Assembly (NCBI GenBank): GCA_028826165.1
Contig: JAPDFW010000055.1
Coordinates: forward strand, 79,501-143,500
DNA from: Anaeramoeba ignava
Lineage: Eukaryota; Metamonada; Anaeramoebidae
Direction: 5' to 3'
DNA: 64,000 nt
The notes under the pieces were generated by a model. That model was not told the origin of the DNA, made no database searches, and saw only the letters and a program-made list of their open reading frames with translations. Position 1 is the first letter of the stretch. Every line of letters begins with the position of its first letter. Shown one piece after another: positions 1 to 9,275 of the stretch. The position numbers were made by a program, and so were the translations under genes.

Positions 1-906
1 TTTGAATTTGATTTTCAATTTGATTTTGATTTTGATTTTGATTTTCATTTTCATTTTGATTTTCATTTTGATTTTGATTTTCAATTTGATTTTGATTTTC
101 AATTTGATTTTGATTTTGATTTTGATTTTCATTTTGATTTTGATTTTGATTTTGATTTTGATTTTGATTTTGATTTTGATTTTGATTTTCATTTTCATTT
201 TGATTTTGATTTTGATTTTGATTTTGATTTTGATTTTGATTTTGATTTTGATTTGGATTTTCTTGTAAATTTTGAATTTGTTCTTCCAATTCCTTAATCC
301 GAAGTAAATCCTTTTGACAATCAATTTTCATTTGATCAGCAATTTGCGAATGAGGTTCAGAAATAACAGAACCCTTTCTTTCTAAACAAACAACATGAAT
401 ATTAGGCATTTTTCCATAAGAACGAAACAAATCATTTCCAATAACATATATAAGAATAAGATCTTTAGGGTTATAAAGAAGAGTTTTAGAAATAACACTA
501 ACTAAATTATCAAAACTTGAAGAGGACTAACAAAATGATCTGAAGTAGCTTCAAATTTATCAATCATAATCCAATTTTCATCTTCAATTGTTAATTCACA
601 AGTATTGATTCGATGAAAACTTGACATATATTGATCTCCTAATTTTCTGTATACATATAAACAATGTGATGGCGAAATATATCCTGCGATAACATCAAAT
701 CCTAATGTTTCTTCCACATATTTTTTTGCTTTTTTAAGATTTTCTTTATGACTTATATGAATTGGATTCAAACTTCCTGTTGATAATAATATTGTTGGAT
801 ATTTTGTTTCTTTTTTCAGTATTTTATTTGTTGGTGTTATGTTGTTTTTAAATGCTTTTCGTGATTCTTCAACATCTTTTTTAACTTTTTTTTCAAATTC
901 ATCCAT
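1..906 (-). CDS. Nicotinamide-nucleotide adenylyltransferase-like protein, partial, with internal frameshift
   Basis: Likely NAD-synthesis adenylyltransferase (NMN + ATP to NAD). The first exon-like frame (906 to about 510) has the nucleotidyltransferase motif GSLNPIHISH near residue 44, then VIAGYISPSH, HRINTCELTIEDENW and FEATSDHFVSP, in the order seen in eukaryotic NMNAT (GSFNP..H, SPxxD.Y, HR..MC.LA, SDWI.VD.WE). After about base 515 the homology continues in another frame (FDNLVSVISKTLLYNPKDL, then LIYVIGNDLFRSYGK and VVCLERKGS). A GT..AG pair here does not restore phase, so I read a one-base indel. The protein then enters an Asn/Gln tract and leaves the window at base 1. The ATG at 906 is preceded on its strand by TTTTTCATTTTT repeats. 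The family call is fairly firm. Whether the gene is functional is open, because the catalytic core would be split by the frameshift. Confidence 0.7.
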
Positions 907-1101
907 TGTTTTTATAAAATTAAAAAAATGGAATAAAAAATGAAAAATGAAAAATTAAAAATGGAATAAAAATAAAAATTTGGAATAAAAATAAAAATTA
1001 AAATTTGGAATAAAAATTAAAATAAAAATAAAATTTAAAATAAAAATTAAAATTTGGAATAAAATATTTTTTCATTTTTTTTATTTTAAATTTTTAAAAA
1101 A
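907..1101. promoter_or_regulatory. Divergent intergenic region with initiator-like TTCATTTTT copies on both strands
   Basis: This gap separates the NMNAT-like gene (-) from the TLDc gene (+). The minus strand carries two or three TTTTTCATTTTT copies about 30-50 bases upstream of its ATG. The plus strand has TTTTTTCATTTTTTTT at about 1070-1085, close to the ATG at 1102. The middle is degenerate AAATTTGGAATAAAA repeats. A regulatory role is inferred from recurrence of the element upstream of most genes here. Confidence 0.45.
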
Positions 1102-1755
1102 ATGGAAAAAAATGATAATGAAAATTCAAATGAAATTGATTTGAATTTGGAAGAGAAAAATCAAAAACAAGAATCTATCAAAGTTAATCAAATGGTTTCA
1201 AGTGTTTTTTCAGATTCAGAAATTATTAAAGATATTGAATATGAAAATAAATTAAAAGAATGGATAAATGATAATGATTTTTTTTCTAAAATGAAAAAAG
1301 CATTTTCAGCAAAAAGAGATGGATTTTCATCTGAAAATTGGCATTCAATTTGTGATAATAAAGGAAAAACATTAATTATTATCAAAACAAAAGATAATTT
1401 TATTTTTGGAGGTTTTACTCAAGTTGGATTTAAGAGAAATTCTTATTATATTTCTGATCCAAATCCTTTTATTTTTTCATTAAGAAATGATAAGAATGAT
1501 AGAAAACCAGAAAAATTCCAAATTAAAAAAGGAAAAGAACCAAATGCAATTTATTATCATTTTGGTTCTGGTCCAATTTTTGGAGGAGGTCATGATTTTT
1601 ATTTAAATTCTAATTTAGAAACTGGTGATTCACAATTTGGACATACTTATTATTTACCTAATGGAATTGATTATGATACAAATGAAGCTAAAAGTTATTT
1701 AGCTGGTTCTTATAATAAATGGATTGTTGATGAAATTGAAACTTATTTGATTTAA
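1102..1755 (+). CDS. TLDc-domain protein lacking BTB/BACK domains
   Basis: The 217-residue protein is almost entirely a TLDc domain (about residues 45-217), with FSAKRDGF, GKTLIIIKTKDNFIFGGFT, an IFSLRNDKN strand and the C-terminal KWIVDEIETYLI. TLDc domains occur in OXR1/NCOA7-type oxidation-resistance proteins and in V-ATPase regulators. In protists they are often fused to BTB domains. The TLDc part is nearly the same as that of the gene at 5198-6631, but the BTB-BACK half is replaced by about 35 acidic, Gln-rich residues. It looks like a truncated family member still carrying an open frame. It is the first copy of the array reaching to 9237 and shares its 3' flank with the copy at 5198. 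Its molecular function is not known from sequence. Confidence 0.85.
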   Translation: MEKNDNENSNEIDLNLEEKNQKQESIKVNQMVSSVFSDSEIIKDIEYENKLKEWINDNDFFSKMKKAFSAKRDGFSSENWHSICDNKGKTLIIIKTKDNFIFGGFTQVGFKRNSYYISDPNPFIFSLRNDKNDRKPEKFQIKKGKEPNAIYYHFGSGPIFGGGHDFYLNSNLETGDSQFGHTYYLPNGIDYDTNEAKSYLAGSYNKWIVDEIETYLI

Positions 1756-2796
1756 AAAATATCAAAATTAAATTTTATTTTCTTTTAATTTCCATCAAAT
1801 AAAATTCTTTAAATCAATGATTAAGAAATAAATCAAATTTGAAATGATTAATTTTTAATTTTAAATTATGATTAAAAATTTAATTAAATCAAAAAAATAA
1901 TAATGAACAAAAATAGAAATTAAAAATAGAAATTAATAATAATTAAATAGAAATTATTTATTAATAGATAAATTTAAACAAATATTAAATGTAATTATTT
2001 ATTAAATTCAATTTTATTTTTGATATTTTGTTAATAAAATTATTTTAAAAAATTTTCAATATATTTTATTATAACTAAAATTGAATTAATAAATAATTAA
2101 AAATATTACTTTAATAAATAAAAATATTATATCAAATTAAAATAAATTAAATCTAAATTAAATTATTATTAAAAATGATTAAAATTGGATTTTTATTTTT
2201 ATTAAAATATTTCAATTATTTTTCAATTTTATTAAATTATTGAGAATAATTTTATATTATTTTAAACAAAGAAAAATTAATAAAATATATAAAATAAAAA
2301 TTAATTTTAAATTTAATTATTTAATATTCTTAATTCCATTTTTGAAATAAATTAATAAAAATATTTTATTTATTTTATTAAATTATTGAGAATAATTTTA
2401 TATTATTTTTAAACAAAGAAAAGTTAATAAAATATATAAAATATAATTAATTTTAAATTTAATTATTTAATATTCTTAATTCCATTTTTGAAATAAATTA
2501 ATAAAAATATTTTATTTATTTTATTAAATTATTGAGAATAATTTTATATTATTTTAAACAAAGAAAAATTAATAAATATATAAAATATAATTAATTTTAA
2601 ATTTAATTATTTAATATTCTTAATTTCATTTTTGAAATAAATTAATTAAAATATTTTATTTATTTTATTAAATTATTGAGAATAATTTTATATTATTTTA
2701 AATAAAGAAAAATTGATAAAATATATAAAATATAATTAATTTTAAATTTAATTATTTAATATTCTTTATTCCATATTTGAAATAAATTAATAAAAA
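1756..2796. repeat. Spacer duplicated at 6632-7392, containing four tandem units of about 145 bp
   Basis: No gene is seen here. The first 480 bases match the 3' flank of the BTB-TLDc gene (from 6632) almost base for base. From about 2237, units beginning ATTGAGAATAATTTTATATT recur at about 2239, 2384, 2531 and 2675, a period near 145 bp. The sister spacer has only two units, so the number changed after duplication. Confidence 0.8.
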
Positions 2797-3000
2797 GATT
2801 TTATAATTGAAAGAAAAGAAAAACAATATAAATTTCCCAGAATTAATTTCAATTATTTGAATATTATATTTAGAAATCAATTTTAAAGATGAAATTCAAA
2901 TTACTATTAACAAATTATAAATGAATTTCAAATATTTGAATATTGATTTATTCAAATCAAATTAAAGAAGAAATTCAAATTTATTAATTAACAAAATGAA
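2797..3000 (+). pseudogene. Decayed 3' fragment of the RCC1-BTB gene
   Basis: Bases 2797-2845 repeat the coding sequence near 4833-4880 (GAAAGAAAAGAAAAACAATA and the following TAAATTTCC). Bases about 2925-2990 repeat the sequence near 4985-5040 (CAAATATTTGAATATTG, then TTATTCAAATCAAATTAAAG). The segment between them is deleted or scrambled and stops interrupt the frame. It is a relic of an RCC1-BTB copy next to the intact gene. Confidence 0.75.
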
Positions 3001-3029
3001 ATTTCAAATTAAAATTGAAAATTTAAAAT

Positions 3030-3301
3030 TAAATTAAAATTAAAATTCAAATTGAATTGATTTATTAATTAAAACAAAATTAAAATTAAAATTAAAATTA
3101 AAATTAAAATCAAAATCAAAAATTAAAATTAAAATTAAAATTAAAATTAAAATTAAAATTAAAATTAAAATTAAAATCAAAATTAAAATTAAAATTAAAA
3201 TTAAAATTAAAATTAAAATTAAAATTAAAATTAAAATTAAAATTAAAATTAAAATTAAAATTCAAAATTAAAATTAAAATCAAAATTAAAATCAAAATCA
3301 A
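3030..3301. repeat. AAAATT hexamer array
   Basis: Tandem AAAATT with a few AAAATC variants lies between the RCC1-BTB relic and the promoter of the intact RCC1-BTB gene. Any open frame across it is a dipeptide shadow (Asn-Phe or Ile-Leu) and not a gene. Confidence 0.85.
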
Positions 3302-3302
3302 A

Positions 3303-3341
3303 AATTCATTTTTTCATTTTTTCATTTTTTTCTTTTTCAAA
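3303..3341 (+). promoter_or_regulatory. Initiator-like TTCATTTTTTC cluster before the RCC1-BTB start
   Basis: Three consecutive copies of TTCATTTTTT end a few bases before the ATG at 3342. The same element precedes most genes in the window. TCATTTT fits the trichomonad Inr consensus TCAYWYY as I recall it. The role is inferred. Confidence 0.5.
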
Positions 3342-5144
3342 ATGAATGATTGTTTATTTTTTGGAAGAAATAAAGAACCAAAACTTTTCAAAAATAAACC
3401 AGAAAAAATAACAAAACCAATTCAATTTAAATTTGAAAATGAAAATGAAAATGAAAATGAAAATGAAAATGAAAATGAAAATGAAAAACAAATTAAACAA
3501 ATTTCATCAAGTGAATTTTCAACAATTTTCCTTTTTAAAAATGGAAAAGCAATAGAATATTTAAAAGATTCAAATCAAAATCCTCAAAAAATCCAAATTG
3601 AAAATATTCGAAAAGTATCTGTTGGTTATGATAATGAAGCTATTTTAACAATAGAAGGAAATGTATTTGCCAAAGGAAAAGATATTAAACCAAAAAATCC
3701 AAATGAATTTATCAATATTTCATCATTAATTGAAGATACAAATGATAGAATAATTAAAGATATTGTTTCCGGAAGAAATTCAATTTACTTATTAACTTCA
3801 AATCAAAATGCTTATGGAATTGGTTCAAATAAATATTCCCAATTTGGTTTTGATTCTGAAACACTTCCAAAAACAGAAAAACCAATTTTAATAATGAAAA
3901 ATATTTCTAAAATATTTTCAGGAAACAATTCATTTCATATTTTTCTTTTAAATTCAAATCAAGAATTATTTGGATGCGGAGGTAATTTTTATGGTCAACT
4001 TGGATTAGGAGAATCAAGAATAAAAGAAACAGAAATCCATAAATTAACTCAAATCCAAAATATTCCAAAAGGTAAAATAATTGATATTCAATGTGGATAT
4101 TTTCATTCAATAATGTTAATTGAAAATGAAAATGAAAATGAAAATCGAGATGAAAATCCAAAAAGAAAACTTTATTCATGTGGAAATTGGATATATAATG
4201 GACTTGGCAAAAATAAAAATACTTATGAATTTACTGAAATCAAATCATCTTTATTTGAAAATGATGATAATATTCTTGATTTTTCTATTGGACTTGAACA
4301 TAGTTTGATTTTAACTTCAAAAGGGAAACTATTTTCATTTGGAGATAATGTTTTTGGTCAATTAGGAACTGGAGATACAAATGTACAATTAATTCCAATT
4401 CAAATTGAACTTCCTAAATTAAGATTTAATGAAGATATTTCTAATTATCATGTTCTTTGTGGGAGATATAATTCATTTCTTTATTATTCTCCTTCTTTTT
4501 CTAATCTTGAAGAAGATTTGATAAAATTATTTAGAAGAAAAGAATTTTGTAATATTTCATTTAAAACAGAAAATGGAGAAATAATTGAAGCTCATAAATT
4601 AATATTGAAATATAGATTAAATCAAAATCAAAATGAAATTGAAAAACTTCAAGAAATTATTTCAAATAAATCAATTAAAGAATCAAATCAAATATTTGAA
4701 ATGATTTATTCAAACAGAATAATAAATCCAATATTATATTCTGAAATTAAAGAAATTATAAATTTAAATGAAAAAATTGAAGAAACAATGAAAAGAATTT
4801 ATTTAAATGAAAATGAAAATGAAAATGAAAAAGATTTTATAATTGAAAGAAAAGAAAAACAATATAAATTTCCAAAATTAATATTAATAATGAGAAGTGA
4901 ATTATATCGAGGAATGTTTTTATCTGTAACAAATGATACTTCTAATAAAGTTACAGATTATAGTGAATTAAGTAATAAATCATTTCAAATATTTGAATAT
5001 TGGATTTATTCAAATCAAATTAAAGAAGAAATTCAAATTACACAAGAAATTATTAATGAAATTCAAATTGGAATTGATTATTTTCAATTAAATCAAACAA
5101 ATCCAAATTTATTTGATTTATTAATTAAAAAATTTAAAAATTAA
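3342..5144 (+). CDS. RCC1-repeat protein with C-terminal BTB domain(s)
   Basis: This 600-residue protein begins with an Asn/Glu tract (residues 30-47), then RCC1 propeller repeats. The clearest are GCGGNFYGQLGLGES (about 211), SCGNWIYNGLGKN (about 277) and SFGDNVFGQLGTGD (about 331). From about residue 400 comes a degenerate BTB half (FCNISFKTENGEIIEAHKLI), and from about 506 a second BTB-like segment (FPKLILIMRSELYRGMF). RCC1-BTB proteins are typically scaffold or adaptor proteins. No substrate can be read here. It is a single exon. The stop is only 53 bases before the next gene, and that short gap holds its own TTCATTTTTTT elements. At least three decayed copies of this gene lie elsewhere in the window (2797, 7393 and 62535). 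Confidence 0.85.
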   Translation: MNDCLFFGRNKEPKLFKNKPEKITKPIQFKFENENENENENENENENEKQIKQISSSEFSTIFLFKNGKAIEYLKDSNQNPQKIQIENIRKVSVGYDNEAILTIEGNVFAKGKDIKPKNPNEFINISSLIEDTNDRIIKDIVSGRNSIYLLTSNQNAYGIGSNKYSQFGFDSETLPKTEKPILIMKNISKIFSGNNSFHIFLLNSNQELFGCGGNFYGQLGLGESRIKETEIHKLTQIQNIPKGKIIDIQCGYFHSIMLIENENENENRDENPKRKLYSCGNWIYNGLGKNKNTYEFTEIKSSLFENDDNILDFSIGLEHSLILTSKGKLFSFGDNVFGQLGTGDTNVQLIPIQIELPKLRFNEDISNYHVLCGRYNSFLYYSPSFSNLEEDLIKLFRRKEFCNISFKTENGEIIEAHKLILKYRLNQNQNEIEKLQEIISNKSIKESNQIFEMIYSNRIINPILYSEIKEIINLNEKIEETMKRIYLNENENENEKDFIIERKEKQYKFPKLILIMRSELYRGMFLSVTNDTSNKVTDYSELSNKSFQIFEYWIYSNQIKEEIQITQEIINEIQIGIDYFQLNQTNPNLFDLLIKKFKN

Positions 5145-5197
5145 AATTAAATTTAAATTTTTTTTTTCATTTTTTTCATTTCAATTTTTTAATTAAA
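5145..5197 (+). promoter_or_regulatory. 53-bp promoter/5' UTR between RCC1-BTB and BTB-TLDc genes
   Basis: The gap contains TTTTTTTTTTCATTTTTTTC and a second TTTCATTTC before the ATG. The same sequence, almost unchanged, precedes the second BTB-TLDc gene at 7685-7731, so it was duplicated with the gene. Everything needed to start transcription may fit in this space. Confidence 0.5.
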
Positions 5198-6631
5198 ATG
5201 GAAAATTATTCAAATTTAGAAAAACTTTCAAATGATTTAAAAAATTTATTTCAAAACCAAAATCAAAATGAAAAAGAAGAAGAAAGTTATTTTGATTTTG
5301 AAATAATTTGTGAACAAAATAAAACTTCATTTAAAACTCATAAATCAATTCTTTCTTCAAGAAGTGAATATTTTAAATATCTTTTTAATTCTAAAATGAA
5401 AGAATATCAAGAAAATAAATTAATTCTAAAAGATGTTTCAAGTTCAATTATATCTTCAATTTTAAATTATTTTTATTCAGGAAAAATTGAAATTAATTTA
5501 GAAAATGCAATTCAAATTTTGTTTTTTTCATCAAAATATTTAATTGATGAATTAATTGAAATTACTTCAAATTTTATCAAAAACAATTTACGATTTGAGA
5601 CAGTTGTTGATATTCTTAAATTATCTGAAGCAATGAACTTCAATCAATTACTAGATTCTTCTTATCAATTTATTTTAGAAAATTTCAATGAATTTATTAA
5701 AACTCCATTTTTTCTTGAACTTGAAGAAAATCATTTAAATTTAATATTATTAAATCAGGAAACTGAATCAAATGAATTTGAACTTTTCCAATCAATAATA
5801 AAATGGGGAAAACATAAATCAAATATTAATCAAGAAAAAGAATTAGAAAAAGAAGAAAAAGAAAAATTACAAAATCAAATTTCAAATGTTATTAATACAA
5901 TCAGATTTATTGATTTTTCAAACGAAGAACTTCAAGATATTTTGAAAGAAGATTTAATTCCAAATCAAATTTCAAAAAAATTAATTCAATTCCAAAAACT
6001 TCAGAATCAAAAAGAATTTATTGAATTTATTCAAAAAGAAAATCAAAATCAATATTCATTCATTTTCAAATCAAAATTTAAATTTGATTCAACAATTATT
6101 AAAGATATTGAATATGCTAATAAATTACAAGAATGGATAAATAATGATGAATTTTTTTCTAAAATGAAAAAAGGATTTTCAGCAAAAAGAGATGGATTTG
6201 ATTGTAAGAAATGGCATGATATTTGCGATAATAAAGGAAAAACATTAATTATTATCAAAACAAAAGATAACTTTATTTTTGGAGGATTTACTCAAGTTGG
6301 ATGGATTAAACCAAATTCAGGCCAATGGATTTTAGATCCAAATGCATTTATTTTTTCATTAAGAAATGATAAGAATGATAGAAAACCAGAAAAATTCTCA
6401 ATCAAACAAAGTCGGGAAAAATATGCAATTTGGTATAATTTAAATGCAGGTCCTTTATTTGGAGGTGGTGATATTTATTTAAATTCTAATTTAGAAACTG
6501 GTTATGCAAACTTTGGCAATACTTATCATTTGCCCAATGGAATCAAATATGGAACAAATATAGCTGAAAGTTATTTAGCTGGCTCCAAAAATAAATGGAT
6601 TGTTGATGAAATTGAAACTTATTTCATTTAA
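5198..6631 (+). CDS. BTB-BACK-TLDc protein (copy 1)
   Basis: This is a 477-residue single-exon protein. The BTB domain spans about residues 30-130 (YFDFEIICEQNKTSFKTHKS, SSRSEYFKYLF, ILNYFYSGKIEI). A BACK-like helical region follows at about 130-265 (LRFETVVDILKLSEAMNF, ELFQSIIKWGK), then the TLDc domain at about 300-477 (FSAKRDGFDCKKWHDICDNK, GKTLIIIKTKDNFIFGGFT, KWIVDEIETYFI). BTB-BACK proteins often act as Cullin-3 adaptors with a substrate-binding C-terminal domain. That a TLDc domain plays that part here is inference. The first 250 residues are nearly identical to the copy at 7732, while the TLDc loops differ more. Confidence 0.9.
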   Translation: MENYSNLEKLSNDLKNLFQNQNQNEKEEESYFDFEIICEQNKTSFKTHKSILSSRSEYFKYLFNSKMKEYQENKLILKDVSSSIISSILNYFYSGKIEINLENAIQILFFSSKYLIDELIEITSNFIKNNLRFETVVDILKLSEAMNFNQLLDSSYQFILENFNEFIKTPFFLELEENHLNLILLNQETESNEFELFQSIIKWGKHKSNINQEKELEKEEKEKLQNQISNVINTIRFIDFSNEELQDILKEDLIPNQISKKLIQFQKLQNQKEFIEFIQKENQNQYSFIFKSKFKFDSTIIKDIEYANKLQEWINNDEFFSKMKKGFSAKRDGFDCKKWHDICDNKGKTLIIIKTKDNFIFGGFTQVGWIKPNSGQWILDPNAFIFSLRNDKNDRKPEKFSIKQSREKYAIWYNLNAGPLFGGGDIYLNSNLETGYANFGNTYHLPNGIKYGTNIAESYLAGSKNKWIVDEIETYFI

Positions 6632-7392
6632 AAAATATCAAAATTAAATTTTATTTTCTTTTAATTTCCATCAAATAAAATTCTTTAAATCAATGATTAA
6701 GAAATAAATCAAATTTGAAATGATTAATTTTTAATTTTAAATTATGATTAAAAATTTAATTAAATTAAAAAAATAATAATGAACAAAAATAGAAATTAAA
6801 AATAGAAATTAATAATAATTAAATAGAAATTATTTATTAATAGATAAATTTAAACAAATATTAAATGTAATTATTTATTAAATTCAATTTTATTTTTTGA
6901 TATTTTGTTAATAAAATTATTTTAAAAATTTTCAATATATTTTATTATAATTAAAATTGAATTAATAAATAATTAAAAATATTACTTTAATAAATAAAAA
7001 TATTATATCAAATTAAAATAAATTAAATCTAAATTAATTTATTATTAAAAATTATTAAAATTGAATTTTTATTTTTATTAAAATATTTCAATTATTTTTC
7101 AATTTTATTAAATTATTTAGAATAATTTTATATTATTTTAAACAAAAGAAAAGTTAATAAAATATATAAAATATAATTAATTTTAAATTTAATTATTTAA
7201 TATTCTTAATTCCATTTTTGAAATAAATTAATAAAAATATTTTATTTATTTTATTAAATTATTGAGAATAATTTTATATTATTTTAAATAAAGAAAAATT
7301 GATAAAATATATAAAATATAATTAATTTTAAATTTAATTATTTAATATTCTTAATTCCATTTTTGAAATAAATTAATTAAAATATTTTATTA
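6632..7392. repeat. Duplicate of the 1756-2796 spacer with two units of about 145 bp
   Basis: It repeats the 3' flank of the first TLDc gene from the stop codon on, including TAAAAAATATCAAAATTAAA and the tract of short AT runs. Two units of the ATTGAGAATAATTTT type follow, against four in the other copy. No gene is seen in it. Confidence 0.8.
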
Positions 7393-7684
7393 ATGAAAGA
7401 AAAGAAAAACAATATAAATTTCCCAGAATTAATATTAAAAATCATAATTAAATTATAATTAGAAATATTTTTTTATTATTAATTACTATTAATTACTATT
7501 AATATTTTATAAATAATTTCAAATATTTGAATATTGGATTTATTCAAATCAAATTAAAGATGAAATTCAAATTACACAAGAAATAATTGATGAAATTCAA
7601 ATTGGAATTGATTATTTTCAATTAAATCAAACAAATCCAAATTTATTTGATTTATTAATTAAAAAATTTAATAATCAAAATTAA
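7393..7684 (+). pseudogene. Decayed 3' end of a second RCC1-BTB copy
   Basis: The sequence starts with GAAAGAAAAGAAAAACAATA, loses about 130 bases of the gene, then follows the 3' end of the intact RCC1-BTB gene closely (matching about 4985-5144) up to the stop region. About 100 residues of C-terminal code survive without a start or an upstream frame. Its place directly before a BTB-TLDc gene preserves the RCC1-BTB / BTB-TLDc order of the intact pair. Confidence 0.85.
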
Positions 7685-7731
7685 ATTTAAATTTTTTTTT
7701 TCATTTTTTTCATTTCAATTTTTTAATTAAA

Positions 7732-9237
7732 ATGGAAAATTATTCAAATTTAGAAAAACTTTCAAATGATTTAAAAAATTTATTTCAAAATCAAAATCAA
7801 AATGAAAAAGAAGAAGAAAGTTATTTTGATTTTGAAATAATTTGTGAACAAAATAAAACTTCATTTAAAACTCATAAATCAATTCTTTCTTCAAGAAGTG
7901 AATATTTTAAATCTCTTTTTAAATCAAAAATGAAAGAATATCAAGAAAATAAATTAATTCTAAAAGATGTTTCAAGTTCAATTTTATTCTCAATTTTGAA
8001 TTATTTTTATTCAGGAAAAATTGAAATTAATTTAGAAAATGCAATTCAAATTTTGTTTTTTTCATCAAAATATTTAATTGATGAATTAATTGAAATTACT
8101 TCAAATTTTATCAAAAACAATTTACGATTTGAGACAGTTGTTGATATTCTTAAATTATCTGAAGCAATGAACTTCAATCAATTAATAGATTCTTCTTATC
8201 AATTTATTTTTGATAATTTTAATGAATTTATTAAAACTTCATTTTTTCTTGAACTTGAAGAAAATCATTTAAATTTAATATTATTAAATGAAATAATTGA
8301 ACCAAATGAATTTGAGCTTTTCCAATCAATAATAAAATGGGGAAAACATAAATCAAATATTAATCAAGAAAAAGAATTAGAAAAAGAAGAAAAAGAAAAA
8401 TTACAAAATCAAATTTCAAATATTATTAATAAAATCAGATTTATTGATTTTACAAAAAAAGAACTTCAAGATATTTTGAAAGAAGATTTAATTCCAAATC
8501 AAATTTCAAAAAAATTAATTCAATTCCAAAAACTTCAAAATCAAAACGATAAAGAAAATGAAAAAAAAAATGAAAAAAAATTAAAAAGATTTATTCAAAA
8601 AGAAAATCGAAATCAAAATTCATTAATTTTCCAACCAAGATTTAAATTAGATTCAAAAATAATTAAAGAAATTGGACATTTTAATAAATTAAAAGAATGG
8701 ATAAATAATGACGAATTTTTTTCCAAAATGAAAAAAGGATTTTCAGCAAAAAGAGATGGATTTGATTGTAAGAAATGGCATGATATTTGCGATAATAAAG
8801 GAAAAACATTGGTTATTATTAAAACAAAAGATAACTTTATTTTTGGGGGATTTACTCAAATTGGATTTACAAATAATAAGTTAACATGGAGAAATCAAGA
8901 TAGAGAAGATTATCGTGGGTGGATTAGAGATCCAAATGCATTTATTTTTTCATTAAGAAATAATAAGAATAATAGAAAATCAGAGAAATTTAAAATCAGG
9001 CAAATTGAAGAAGAATATGCAATTTTTTATGATTATTCAAGTTACGGTCCAAATTTTGGTCATGGAAATAATGCAGATTTTTATTTAAATTCAAAATTAC
9101 AATCTGGTAATTCAAATTTTGGTTATACTTATCATTTGCCTAATAGAATTAAACCATATTCAAATGAATCTCAAACATATTTAGCTGGTTCTTTTAGATC
9201 ATGGAAAGTTGATGAACTTGAGACTTTTTTCATTTGA
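7732..9237 (+). CDS. BTB-BACK-TLDc protein (copy 2)
   Basis: This 501-residue single-exon paralogue of the gene at 5198 ends in TGA, which shows that TGA is a stop here. BTB (about 30-130) and BACK (about 130-265) are almost identical to copy 1. A short Lys/Asn/Glu insertion (about 275-290) precedes the TLDc domain (about 315-501). The TLDc domain has an extra loop after GGFTQIGFTNNK and a changed C-terminus (SWKVDELETFFI). Uneven divergence suggests either gene conversion of the N-terminal half or selection on the TLDc loops. The next gene's ATG is only 38 bases past the stop. Role is as inferred for copy 1. Confidence 0.9.
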   Translation: MENYSNLEKLSNDLKNLFQNQNQNEKEEESYFDFEIICEQNKTSFKTHKSILSSRSEYFKSLFKSKMKEYQENKLILKDVSSSILFSILNYFYSGKIEINLENAIQILFFSSKYLIDELIEITSNFIKNNLRFETVVDILKLSEAMNFNQLIDSSYQFIFDNFNEFIKTSFFLELEENHLNLILLNEIIEPNEFELFQSIIKWGKHKSNINQEKELEKEEKEKLQNQISNIINKIRFIDFTKKELQDILKEDLIPNQISKKLIQFQKLQNQNDKENEKKNEKKLKRFIQKENRNQNSLIFQPRFKLDSKIIKEIGHFNKLKEWINNDEFFSKMKKGFSAKRDGFDCKKWHDICDNKGKTLVIIKTKDNFIFGGFTQIGFTNNKLTWRNQDREDYRGWIRDPNAFIFSLRNNKNNRKSEKFKIRQIEEEYAIFYDYSSYGPNFGHGNNADFYLNSKLQSGNSNFGYTYHLPNRIKPYSNESQTYLAGSFRSWKVDELETFFI

Positions 9238-9275
9238 AATATTTTTTTTTTCATTTTTTTTCATTTTTATCTCAA
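9238..9275 (+). promoter_or_regulatory. 38-bp promoter-bearing gap before the ataxin-10 gene
   Basis: Two TTTTTTTTCATTTTT copies fill the gap between a TGA stop and the next ATG. It is the shortest intergenic region in the window and still holds the element. Confidence 0.5.

Noticed and set aside
2-268. Open frame of Leu/Ile repeats on the plus strand
   Set aside because: Shadow of the Asn/Gln-coding hexamer tract of the minus-strand NMNAT-like gene.
505-540. A 16- or 30-nt mini-intron in the NMNAT-like gene
   Set aside because: GT and AG are present, but removal leaves the wrong frame and the size is below any intron confirmed here.
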